This document shows, piece after piece, positions 53,815 through 64,000 of a stretch of 64,000 bases of DNA. Below the pieces are notes generated by a model, which saw nothing but the letters and a program-made list of their open reading frames with translations, did no database searches and was not told where the DNA came from. The DNA comes from Prunus persica (Eukaryota > Streptophyta > Magnoliopsida > Rosales > Rosaceae): the NCBI RefSeq assembly GCF_000346465.2, contig NC_034009.1:15100013-15164012 (forward strand), written 5' to 3'. How positions within the stretch are numbered: the first letter of the stretch is position 1; the number at the start of each line of letters is the position of its first letter. The position numbers and the translations under genes are program-made.

Positions 53815-56800
53815 GGTAAACAATTTGGCATGCCCAGTGGGACTTCCACATAAACATATTTCTAACATCCATTGTTGGTATATGAATATAAGAAGTACAA
53901 GTCAAAATTCGCGATTAGCTATGGAACCATGCAAAGCACCGTTCCAACTGGAGCCAGAACGAGTTGATTCAGATGAAAGTGATGCAAGGCGTTCAGGTTA
54001 AGGGAATACTTCTGCAAGAAATAGGCGAGCTCAAGCCACAAACCTTCAGTTTGGACACATCCAAGAGCATATAAGCAGACAAGAAGCTTCCAACTAGGAA
54101 ACTTGAAATTCTTTGAATGATATAAAGTCATGATGGCCTTGCAAATAAATAGACATATCATGAAGGACTGTGCGACTGTTGAGGCACAAAATCCAAATCC
54201 AAATCATGTTGTGCAATAGTTAGATCAGCCTTATGGAGCTCCTCCAAGGCTGGAATGGCCATACCAACTAGATCCTTTCATGCAACAAACCCTTGGAATA
54301 CCTAAGCTAGCAGGAGATCAGGCTGGACATGGGGTAGTATTTGTTTTAAATCAAGAAGAACTCGTCCAAAATGAACCGCAAGTACCTCATTAACTTGCAG
54401 AAGCATTACCAGTTTCACCGCAATAAGCTCAGATGGAAAGGCCTAATCTACCTCCAGTTCAGTCTCTGAATAACGAAGCTCCTGTTATCCATCCACCACA
54501 AGAGTAGGCAATCCACAACCAGCTTCTATGGTCCCTTATAGACCTCAAAGGGCAAATCCTAATCCATTTCCTCCTTTAGTATGAGGCAGAAGTGGCAAAG
54601 GAGATGCTAATCATTTTTATTATAGGAACATGATTGGAGAATGAGATTGAAGAAATAATAATGACTTTGAAGAGGAACCAGAAAAGAGGGAATAAGTTAT
54701 TCCAAGACCTCTCAAAATTGACCCACTAAGGGTTGATCATTTTTAAACACAACAAATTCAAAATCCACTTCCTATCAATGCCCTCAATGACATGGGGGCA
54801 ATACAAAGATTGATCAGAGAAATGGTAGATCCTGAAGTAAGGAGAGAGGAGAGGCCCACTTATAGGAAACCTTATCCAACCTACATAGACTAGATGCTTT
54901 TACCGTCTGGTTTTAAAGTCCCAAACTTTACTTAGTTCAATGGAAAGATTAGCTATGCTTTATTAGTTGAACATATAGCGAGGTTTTCTGTCCAGTGCAT
55001 TGCTATAGAGAACAACTCTTTATTGAAACTCAGCCTTTTTGGGAGTTCTCTATTTGGCTAAGCCTTCACTTGGTATACCAATTAGCCAGCCAGTTCCATC
55101 CACCCTTGGGAACAGATAGAGAATGCTTTTCATGATTATTACTGCAGAATCCCCTCCCCCTCCCCCCCCCCCCCCCTGAAGTCACTATTAGTGATTTGGT
55201 TGTGCTTAAACAAAGCGAGAATGAGCCAACTCAAGACTTCATTACTAGGCTCAGAAAGCTTAAAATGAAGTGCATAATTCCCATGGACGAAGGGCACTTT
55301 ATCCATATGGCTCAAACATCCTTAAGGATCTCATTAAAGAAGAGGTTTGACGGAGTAGTGTTTGGGGACTTAGCAGAACTGGCAGATAAGGTCACCAAAT
55401 ATGAAGAACTACTAAAAAAAGAGCAGCATAAGAGAAATGCTTCTAAAGGTATATATTACAAGACCCCTTCCTCCTTAGTGCATTTGGTACAGGTAGAATC
55501 AAAAGATGACCAAGAGTTAGCGGAAACTGTAGTAGCTGTGGCAGAACTGGCTAAGATGAAAGAGCCTATAAGCGACAATGCTTTACTCAAGGCACCAAAG
55601 AATCAAAAACCACCACCTTTCACTAGAGGTTTTATTCCAAACAAATAGCCAGCAAACAAGGTTTATACCTTTGATTTATTAAAGTTAGACGCTTTGTTTG
55701 ATGAAATAATGTCTCAAAATGCCATAGATACACCACCTGGACACAAATTACCAAAATCAGAATAATTGAAGAGAAGATCGTACTGCAAATGTCATAACTC
55801 TTTGAATTATACCACCAATAGTTGTGCTGTTTCCATGGATGTTGTCCAAGAAGCATTAGCCTTGAGGAAATTGAAGATAGTAGAGAAAGCTCCTACTATT
55901 GATATAAATCATTTTCCTCAACCTCATGTCAATATGGTTACTTTAAATTGGCCAGAAAAAGAGAAAAGAAAGTTGACAGTGGAGAGTTATCAAAGAAACT
56001 ATAACCATATCAAAAGCAACTATTGTATCTAGAGTAGTTCTTTGCAACAAGTGTAAATGTGAATGTGAGCTGGAGATAGCCACAGAAGGACATATACTAG
56101 ATGAAAGCTTATCAAAGAAGAAAGATAGTGTCTTGAAGAGACTATCCAATCCATCAAGAGAAGGCTATCCAGTATAGGGCATGCAAGAGTCCAACGTCTT
56201 CAATAGGATCAAATTCCAACAAGCACATGGCATACCAGAATCAAGCTACCTCAAACTCACATAGTAAACCCACTTCTGTGTGGAAATTCTGCTTTCGAAG
56301 GCCAAGAAATAGCTCAACATGACCACATCCAACATTTGAAAAGAAGAAATCAGGGAAACATGGAGCAAACTCTAGTCAAAATGTGTTGAAAAGCCATTAG
56401 CCTCAACAATTGATGGGAAATGGTATTCTGTAGGCAAGAATGGTAGGGCTTCTTTCGAGATTACAAGAATCCAAAAGAGGAGAATACATAAGCAATATGG
56501 TATGGCTTTAAGGGTCAAAATTGCTAAATAGGATGGAAAGATCAATGCTACTAAATAGAAAGGCGAACCTGAATCGTCTATCAAGACAAAATTAGTGTTG
56601 AAATAGTCATCAAATCAATCTTCAAAAGGCAAAGAGACAACTTCTCAAGATCAAATTCAAAAAGAACAGACTAATATTCCAGATCTTGAGAAACCTTGAC
56701 TTAATCCTAGAATCAATTACATAGAAGATTCTAAAACCAATTGGATTGAGTATTATGAGAAAATGCAGCTAGATTACCAAGGAGAAATGGATGAGGACCT

Positions 56801-57900
56801 ACAAACATTTGATGCTGAATTAGAATTTGTCTTGCAAGAAAGTTTAAAGCCAACATGGTTTTTGTTCTGTCTGAACAGTTTAGAGTGGTGGAATGACAAC
56901 CCAATGTCGTGGAAGCAGATATGGTGTCTGAAGAGATCTTTGAATGTAGGTTAACAGATATAGATAAGGAAGAAGAAGCTGCAAAACCAAATATTAAATT
57001 AAAACTAGGCAGAACAACCTGGAAAATAGTTGTAGAGCATATGTTTTTTTAAAACCAACTAAACCAATGGAAAATCATCTTGAACCCCTCTTCATTACTG
57101 CCAATCTTGGAGGAATTCCAGTTCCTAAAATTATGATTCATGGAGGGGCAGCCATAAATCTTTTTCCATATAGAATGATGACCACGCTAAGTAGAACTGA
57201 GAAAGATTTAATGCCAATTCAGTTGACAGTAATCAATTTCTGAGGAGAAATTACCAAGACATATGGTATACTGGATGTTGACGTCTTGGTTGGAACAAAG
57301 ATGATCAAGATTGCTTTCTTTGTAGTAGACACCATGACTGCTACTTATAATGCACTTCTTGGAAGAGACTGGATTCATCAAAGTCTTTATGTTCCATTTA
57401 CTCTTTATCAACATCTGGCTTTATGGCATAAAGAAGGATTTTTAGAAATGATTGAGGCCAATACACAACCATTTCTACCATCTACACTATGCATGGAAGC
57501 AAGGTATTATCATGATGACCTTGGTCCATTTACTTACTTTAAAGCTAATCAGAATGGCGGCCCTATTGGTGTCACAGCCCAGAACCTCATCGAAGAAGGT
57601 CTTTCTAGTTCTTTAGAGGGCTGGAATGGACCTATTCTACTGAATCTCCAATCTTCCCATGTTTAATACAAATAAAGAAGAAAAGGATCGAGTAGCAAGA
57701 ATCAGATCCATTACAAGTAGGTTGTTGACATATTGTACAGAAAATCGGAGTTTTATGCAGGATTCAGCCATTAATATGGTAGAATTCGTACATGAGAGTT
57801 CTCCAAAGGAAGAAGAAGAACACAAGGAGATTTATTTGCTAGGATTTAGGGTATGGGTGTTAAATTTTTGTTCAGTTTCCAATTTTAAATGTTATTGTTA
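53815..57900 (+). pseudogene. Degenerate Ty3-gypsy gag-protease relic
   Basis: AATTTGGCATGCCCAGTGGGA at about 53830 looks like a gypsy PBS and leader. Gag follows in broken frames: FNGKISYALLVEHIARF, then LKQSENEPTQDFITRLRKLK and FGDLAELADKVTKYEELL in the best open piece (55196-55648), and a knuckle-like CKCHNSLNYTTNSC. The aspartic protease is recognisable at about 57100-57400 (GGIPVPKIMIHGGAAINLFP, NALLGRDWIHQ), with His in place of the catalytic Asp. There is no RT, integrase or downstream LTR, so the element is truncated. A pure C run interrupts gag at about 55160-55176. Confidence 0.8.
55151..55176. repeat. C-rich homopolymer tract
   Basis: CCCCTCCCCCT followed by about 15 C lies where a Pro-rich stretch of gag would be expected. 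Such runs are prone to slippage and assembly error. Confidence 0.95.
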
Positions 57901-58050
57901 GGTTTTTATGATTTAGGGTATGGTTGTTAAATTTTGGGGGGACTTTTTTCTTATGCAATTTGCTTTTATTGTGTAATTGTGGTTCTATATGCCTTTGTTA
58001 ATTGAAGAATGGTTGCTAAAATTTAAAATTTTGTTAATTGAAGAATGGTT
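57844..58050. repeat. Short direct repeats at the end of the gypsy relic
   Basis: TTTAGGGTATGGTTGTTAAATTTTG-like units occur at about 57846 and 57912, and TTGTTAATTGAAGAATGGTTG at about 57994 and 58031. They are simple local duplications. Confidence 0.6.
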
Positions 58051-58208
58051 GCTATCACTCATTTCCTTTACAATATTGAGCTATAGTCACCAATTTCTTT
58101 TTAAGTATTAAGCCCACTAACCAACTGAAATTGGAGCCACTTATTTCATACCTAACAATATAATATTGATAATATCGAGATGATGAAGACTGTGAAAAAT
58201 TTGAAGAG

Positions 58209-58590
58209 TTATTTACACAAACACCTCCTGAGGTTTCTTTTGTTTTCATAAACCCCTTTAGGTCTCAAAAATTACATGAACACCCATGAGGTTTTAATTT
58301 GTTTTCACAAAAACCTCTTTTCGTTGATTGTTTGTCCAAAAATTAATGAAAAAAACTTAAGAAAATGACAAAATTAACCTTAATGAAGTATATACAATCT
58401 AATCTCAAAGGCCAACTTTGTCATTTCGAGAATTTTTTTTGTATAAAATAATCAATTTTTGGATGAAAAATCAATGAAAATGAGTTATGTGAAAACCATT
58501 TAAAACCTCAGGTTGTGTTCTTGTAATTTCTAAAACCTCAAGGAGTTTTGTAAAAAAGCCGTAAACCTCAACGGGTGTTAGTGTAAATAA
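58209..58590. mobile_element. MITE with terminal inverted repeats over 100 bp long
   Basis: The left end TTATTTACACAAACACC and the right end in reverse complement TTATTTACACTAACACC start imperfect inverted repeats of about 120 bp, rich in CCTGAGGTTT-like motifs. The flanks ATTTGAAGA (58199-58207) and ATTTGAATC (58591-58599) agree at seven of nine positions. This suggests a decayed 9-bp duplication and a Mutator-like origin. There is no coding capacity. Confidence 0.75.
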
Positions 58591-59000
58591 ATTTGAATCT
58601 TATAAGAACTCTATGTGGTACTAAGTCACTCATGTATCTTACCATGCAATGTAAAAAGTGTAAAATATTGTAGTAAATCACTATAAATATATGAGTATGG
58701 TGTGTTTATTGTTCTTTCATTAATTACTATATATTTTCTACACTCGCAATGTTTGTCAGCTCGCAATATAATCAACTTAAATTAGTTAAACCAATCATGC
58801 AAAGCATTTCCTTCTAACTTTTTGTGATAAAGTAATAGATAATTGACTAAATAAACATCCTCCAAAGTTTAAAGAAGAATTTCCGTGGTTTTTATTCAAT
58901 TTTATCAATATCGATAATTTTCCGATATTTCCATTGAAATTTTCATGTTTTTGGACTACCGATATTTTCGAAACAATCGATATTTTGGACTTGCTTATAC
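58591..59000. other. AT-rich spacer
   Basis: No gene. A cluster of ATCGATAT/CCGATATT motifs at 58905-58990 resembles a common plant low-complexity repeat. Confidence 0.4.
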
Positions 59001-59002
59001 GA

Positions 59003-59440
59003 ACTTTACGACCCATACTTTTTACTTCATCTCTCACTCAAACCCTAGGTTTAGTAGTTTTGCTACACCTACAACCAATGTCAACACCAACCATAACCAA
59101 AACCTGCCAAAAATAATCTCTCTTAACATTCTATTGGTAACGGCAAGAGCCACTTTTCGTTGTTGCCTTTAACCTTGGTGACTATACCGTACCTGCATCT
59201 GAAATTGGAACTACTGCCTTTATAAAAACCTTACCTCCCATACTTTTTGCTTCATCTCTCACTCAAACGCTAGATTTAGTACGTTTGCTACACCTACAGC
59301 CAATGCCAACACCAACCTAAGCAAAAACATGCTCAAAATAATCACCCTTAACATTATATTGACAGCAGCCGAAGCACTTTTCGCTGTTGCCATTAACCTT
59401 GGTGACTATGCCATACATGCATTTGAAAATGCAAACTATT
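59003..59440. repeat. Diverged tandem duplication, period about 225 bp
   Basis: CCCATACTTTTTACTTCATC at 59012 and CCCATACTTTTTGCTTCATC at 59237 begin copies that stay similar (about 80-85 percent by eye) through TTTGCTACACCTACA, CACTTTTCG and AACCTTGGTGACTAT. One frame of the second copy continues into a 126-codon hydrophobic ORF (59329-59709) with no recognisable family. It abuts the CACTA end. Confidence 0.75.
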
Positions 59441-59739
59441 GCATTTGTTCACCACATGACCACTGTGCTTGTTATCTATTATTCTTCTTTTTCTATGTTG
59501 TGACCTCTCTTGGCATAGTAGTAGTTTGGTGGCGAATTCTAGTTCTTACATTGGATATACCTTACTACATCATCACATGGACAACCCTCCTCTTCATGTG
59601 GGCTTCGTGTTGGGTTGTGATTTGTGTTGCAATCATGTGCTTCTTCTTTCTTCCTCTTTGTACCACCTTCGCAACTCTACCACCAAATGGATATCTGAGA
59701 AAGAGTTGAGCACTTTGAACTTTACCCCCCACCTACTAC

Positions 59740-61090
59740 AAAAAAGCAAAAAGACGACGGTAAATCACCGTCGTGTATTCGATTTTTCAATGGTCGTGGA
59801 ATCCACCGTCATCTTTTCCCTCATAAACCACGACGCTAAATCACCGTCGTTGTTACAATATACAACGTCATCAACAAATACAAAACGACGTCTATGTACT
59901 GCAAAAAGATCTAAAAAAGCAGTCGAGGATGAGAATAGACGACCAACTCTCTAAACAAACCGTCGTTAAAAAGGAAAAATATGACACATATTAACAGAAC
60001 ATGGCACATACAACGACGAAAATTAAAATAAGACGCCGTTAAATATCATTTTCACGACAATAAAAAATATGTCGTCTTTAAATACATTAGAAGACGACGT
60101 TATTGATACCTACTACGTCGCCTATATAAAAATAACCGTCGTAAAATATATTTTCCACTTCGATTTTTCTATAAAAGATGACGTGGAAATAGTTGTCAGT
60201 GTCATTATTTACGACGTATGTATTTATAGAGTAGACGTTGAACAACGAAACAACGTCGGTTACAAATATATGAGAGTCGTATTACAAAATTTATACGTCC
60301 TATTTTCTGAAACAAACAACGACGATAAATATTAGACGTTGTTAAATAAAACAACGTCGAAAACAAATAAAAACAGACGTGTTTAGTCTGCTAAAGTTCT
60401 AAAAAATAGTCGAGGATGAGAATAGACGACCAACTCAAACAAATCACCGTCGTTAAAAAGGAAAAATATGACACATATTAAAAGAACAAGGCCGCAAGAT
60501 AGACATACAACGACGACAACTAAAACACTACGCCGTCAAATATAATTTTCACGACAAGAAAAAATATGACGTCTTTAAATACATGAGAAGACGACGTTAT
60601 TGAAATATACTACGTCTCTTATTTACAAACAACCGTCGTGAAATAAATTTTCCACTTCGATTTTTCTAAAAAAGATGACGTGGAAATAGTTGTCAGTGTC
60701 ATTATTTACGACGTATGTATTTATATAGTTGACGTTGAAATGCGATGAGAGAGCCGTATTACAAATAACGTCGTTTAATTGATATTAGACGGCGGTTATA
60801 ATGAATTACCGTCGGAATTCATTTCGTTCCTCTTCGTTTATAAAAGAACTTGCGACGTGGAAAATGTATGATGACGTCGTATTTTTTAACGTTCAGATTA
60901 TATATCTCGTTTTTTAGACGTCGGTATTATGGGATTGGAGTCGTGTTATTTTGAATTACATGGCGGTTCTTAATCCTTCCCCGACGTGATATCCTGAATA
61001 ATTGCTTCACAATAGCGTCGTGGTTCTTCATTGTTACGTTGCTTTAAGACGTCGGTAAATATGCTGAATAACTGGTTCACAATAACGTCG
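59740..61090. repeat. CACTA subterminal motif region with a 487-bp-spaced duplication
   Basis: Several dozen short motifs (ACGACG, CGTCGT, GACGTC, ACGTCG) occur in both orientations. In CACTA elements such subterminal repeats bind the element's DNA-binding protein. A block of about 330 bp starting AGTCGAGGATGAGAATAGAC occurs at 59921 and again at 60408 with modest divergence. ORFs in this stretch are chance products of the repeats. Confidence 0.85.
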
Positions 61091-61174
61091 TGTTTTATTT
61101 GAACGTAGAAAGTGAAGAAATCACATTACAATATATTACAAAATTAATGTCATACACTGCCAATTACATAAGCA

Positions 61175-63987
61175 TCATTCAATCCATATATCTTCACACC
61201 CATCTCGAATATTTTGACCGCCTAACTCACCCACCAGTTCATCAAATGTGTCAACATTTGGCATCCCTCTAGTAAATGGCTCACACTCAATTATCACATC
61301 ACCTAAGACTTCATCACCAATAACATCATTATATTCTCTACTAGGCATTGATAACACTACCGACCAACCACGATGCATCGGGTCGTCAACAAAAAATATT
61401 TGTTTGACTTGAGAAGCCAAAACAAATTGGTCATTCCTATGTCCAATTTTACTCAAATCTACAAGGGTAAATCCAAGTTCGTCGACTACAAGACCAGAAC
61501 TATCTATCCAATCACACCTAAAGACTGGGTTGTAAACTTTTGGTAGTCAAGGTCCCAAATTTCTTGAATGACACCATAGAAACCCATATTTGAGAGAATT
61601 GGGTTTTTATCCTTGGCACTAGCAACTTGCATGGTATGTGCAAGTAAATAAACTCCACTATTTTGAGTTGTCCGCACATCATCTTGTGCCTTGATATTGA
61701 ATTTAATACCTTTAATAAGATAGCTCCTATATAATGGCACTGCCATGTTTGGACCAGCTGCTAGCCACCTTAAATTTTCTGATACGCCATGATTGTCTTC
61801 CTCGAGTTCACTTTGAACCTGCAAATTAATCATATATCTTAATTCAATCTAACATAGAAATAAGAAGAAAATTAAAAGAGAAATATGTTATTCAACAACA
61901 TATACCTTGAAGCGTAGCCATTGAATGAAAGTGCTATTGTGCTTATCCTGCAGCCACTTTGTTCTCTTTCTAAATTTTGGATAAGCAGTCTTGATGTGGA
62001 TCATATGTTGCCTACATGACACGAAAAATTCAAGCATTACGGTCCCAAATATAGAAGATAAACATAAGAAATAATTTAAAATCAATAAGTTAAAGAATAA
62101 AACTCATACGTACTCGATATAAGGTAGGACTTCCTCCGTATTCTCCAAGACATATAGATGTGCTTGATTCAACAGGTCCTGATCAACTACGCTCAATGTG
62201 CAACCTGATAATGGCTTTGAAAGTCCCATCTTTTGGCTTGAAGGCACTCCAACTGTACTAACATCAGATAAATGCTGAGTACAAAACTCTACCGCTTCTT
62301 CAGCTATATACCGCTCAGCAATGCAACCTTCGGGACGAGTACGATTCTGAACATACCCCTTCAGCACTTTCATATATCTTTCAAACAGATACATCCACCT
62401 AAAATATACTGGCCCACATAGACGAACTTCTCTGACAAGATGTACTACTAGATGAACCATGATATCAAAGAATGAAGGGGGAAAGTACTTCTCAAGCAAA
62501 CACAGAGTAACTACTACATCTTCTTCCAACTTATCTAGCTTGGAAACATCAACAGTCTTTGCACATATAGCATTGAAGAAGAAGCACAAACGAGTTATTG
62601 CATACCTTGCAGGCTTCTCCAAAACAGAACGAATTGCCACAGGGAGCAATTGTTGCATTAAGGTATGACAATCATGTGATTTAAGGCCAAGAAGTCTTGA
62701 ATCTTGTAAAGATACAAGATTTTTAATATTTGAAGAATAACCTTCAGGGACCTTCATACCATAGAAAGAATTGCAAACCTCTCTCTTCTCTGCTCTTGAC
62801 AAATTCCAAGGCCCAGGAGGCAAACGAGTACGTCTTTCTCCATACTCGGGTTGCAAATCAGTTTTGACCCCCATGTTCAATAAATCTAATCGAGCAGCAA
62901 TCCCATCTTTATTTTTTCCAGGGATCTCCAGCAATGTACCAATAATACTATCGCAAACATTCTTCTCAATGTGCATAACATCTAGGGCATGCCTCACAGG
63001 AAGGTATTTCCAATACTCGAGATCAAAGAATATTGATTTCTTCTTCCAACAAACTCTGTCACCATTTTCAACCATATGCAGCACTTCTTCTCCGGTTAAT
63101 GGCTCGAGAGGTATGCCATATTCAGGTTTCCCATTAAAAGCTGCACGTTGCCTTTTATATGGATGATTGATTGGTAACCATTTTCTATGCCCAATGTAAC
63201 AAATTTTGTGGCCATTTTTCAACCTGTGACTAGGTGTATCATTACCGCATATTGGACAAGCTTTATATCCTTTAACAACACAACCAGATTGAATCTTTGC
63301 CTTCCTTCCACCTTGAGATACCACAAGTAGGACAATTAGTTGAATCCTCATACTCCTTCCTATACAAGATGCAATCATTGGGGCATGCGTGCATTTTCTC
63401 ATAACTCAGCCCCAATGCACACAAAGTCTTTTTAGCCTCATACATAGAGGTTGGTATTGTATTTCCTTCTGGAAGCAAATCGCCTTGAAGTATCAATAAT
63501 TCTGTAAAACAGACATCACTCATCCCATGTTTTGCCTTCAAATTATACAACTTCACTAATGCCGATAACTTCGTGTACTTTCTACAACCAGGGTACACTG
63601 GTTGATCTCCATCCCCAATCACATTGGCAAACTCATACGGATCGGAACCAAAATCACCAAAATCATTATCATCCATATCAATTTCTTCAGACACAAAACT
63701 GTACCTACTATGGCCATCATCTTCTTCAACATTTCTACTAGCATTAGTAGTTGCTTCCCAAGGTTCTCCGTGAAATGTCCAATTCTTATAGCTTTGGTCA
63801 ATTCCATTAAAGTATAAGTGATCCCTTATAATTCCAACCCCAAACAACTTCAAATTAACACATTTAACACATGGACAACGGATATGTGTTGTAGTTAGAA
63901 GATTTTCTACAGCAAAGTTCAAAAATGCTTCCACCCCAAACTCATATGCCTTCGATCTTCTATCCGAGTGCATCCATGACTATCCAT
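61175..63987 (-). pseudogene. CACTA TNP2-type transposase gene, broken
   Basis: The start at 63987 or 63973 encodes the transposon-associated domain (MHSDRRSKAYEFGVEAFLNF, CPCVKC), then the TNP2 entry (KTLCALGLSYEKMHACPNDC, CPTCGISRWKEGKDS). At about 63265-63300 the sequence jumps with a frame change to the late TNP2 part (YKACPICGNDT, GHRKWLP, HALDVMHIEKNVCDSI). The catalytic core between them is deleted. DUF4218 follows (GLKSHDCHTLMQQLLPVAIR, GPVYFRWMYLFERYMKVLK). Further exons are 62011-61906 (introns with GTACGT/GTATGA donors and a TGTAG acceptor) and 61818 downward (YRSYLIKGIKF, MGFYGVIQEIWDLDY). A frameshift at about 61540 precedes the DUF4216 end (VLASQVKQIFFVDDP). Loss of the core means no active transposase. 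Confidence 0.88.
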
Positions 63988-64000
63988 CTCCGACAATCGA

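Larger units (their letters stand above)
59730..64000 (-). mobile_element. CACTA (En/Spm-type) DNA transposon, runs off the right edge
   Basis: The left end, CACCTACTACAAAAAAGC, is close to the CACTAC...AAAAA terminus of CACTA elements, with one extra C. A 1.35-kb subterminal region full of ACGACG/CGTCGT motifs follows, and then a TNP2-type transposase gene on the minus strand. This is therefore the 3' end of the element; the other terminus lies beyond 64000. The transposase is broken, so the copy is probably non-autonomous. Confidence 0.85.

Noticed and set aside
59329..59709. 126-codon hydrophobic ORF as a membrane protein gene
   Set aside because: It starts inside a degenerate duplication and has no family signature, splice context or conserved motif; kept only as a note.
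60069..60335. 88-codon ORF in the CACTA subterminal region
   Set aside because: It is made of ACGACG/CGTCGT repeats and lies in a duplicated block; no protein family.

Overview
This window is nuclear DNA of a flowering plant, most likely a woody eudicot. The family Rosaceae is my guess, because the Cassandra LTR and the retrotransposon-linked coiled-coil ORFs resemble sequences I remember from that family; I could not check this. The evidence for a plant nuclear genome is intron-containing plant-type genes (GT-AG introns, AT-rich intergenic DNA) and Ty1-copia, Tat-type Ty3-gypsy, Cassandra, hAT, CACTA and LINE sequences. Roughly two thirds of the window is transposon-derived.

Layout. (1) 356-6418: a young non-autonomous LTR retrotransposon on the minus strand. 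Its LTRs are almost identical and it has no gag or pol, but it carries a 183-codon coiled-coil ORF on the opposite strand. (2) 6419-12190: AT-rich intergenic DNA with hairpins, MITE ends, a 245-bp dispersed repeat pair and a MITE with long inverted repeats and an 8/9-bp target duplication. (3) 12191-14027: host gene 1, a three-exon AVT1-type vacuolar amino-acid transporter. (4) 15314-37090: a nested transposon block. Two inverted arms enclose an old copia element (Copia-A). Copia-A was hit by a 2-kb hAT element (8-bp TSD), by a 14-kb Tat-type gypsy element (TSD ATACA) that itself received a 4.7-kb copia (Copia-B, TSD AGCCC), and by an antisense copia fragment plus a Cassandra LTR. (5) 37625-38976: host gene 2, a RIC4-type ROP-interactive CRIB protein. 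(6) 41975-46516: host gene 3, a five-exon clade-E-like PP2C phosphatase with a LINE relic in its last intron. (7) 48124-52797: a decayed copia (Copia-C, TSD TATTC). (8) 53815-57900: a gypsy gag-protease relic. (9) 58209-58590: a MITE with long inverted repeats. (10) 59730 to beyond 64000: a CACTA transposon with a broken TNP2-type transposase gene and a subterminal region dense in ACGACG/CGTCGT motifs.

The three host genes show no functional linkage. By name they cover vacuolar amino-acid transport, ROP GTPase signalling and protein dephosphorylation. The transposons explain most of the spacing between them. By-eye LTR comparison gives the relative ages: element 1 about 1 percent different, Copia-B 7/307, the enclosing Tat element 17/653, Copia-C about 13/274. 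This order agrees with the nesting.

The most distinctive observation is that two unrelated non-autonomous LTR elements (356-6418 and 18464-32515) both carry a coiled-coil ORF antisense to their own transcription. The second has a clear GT-AG intron in the antisense direction, and its element has lost integrase and gained a 97-bp tandem array there.
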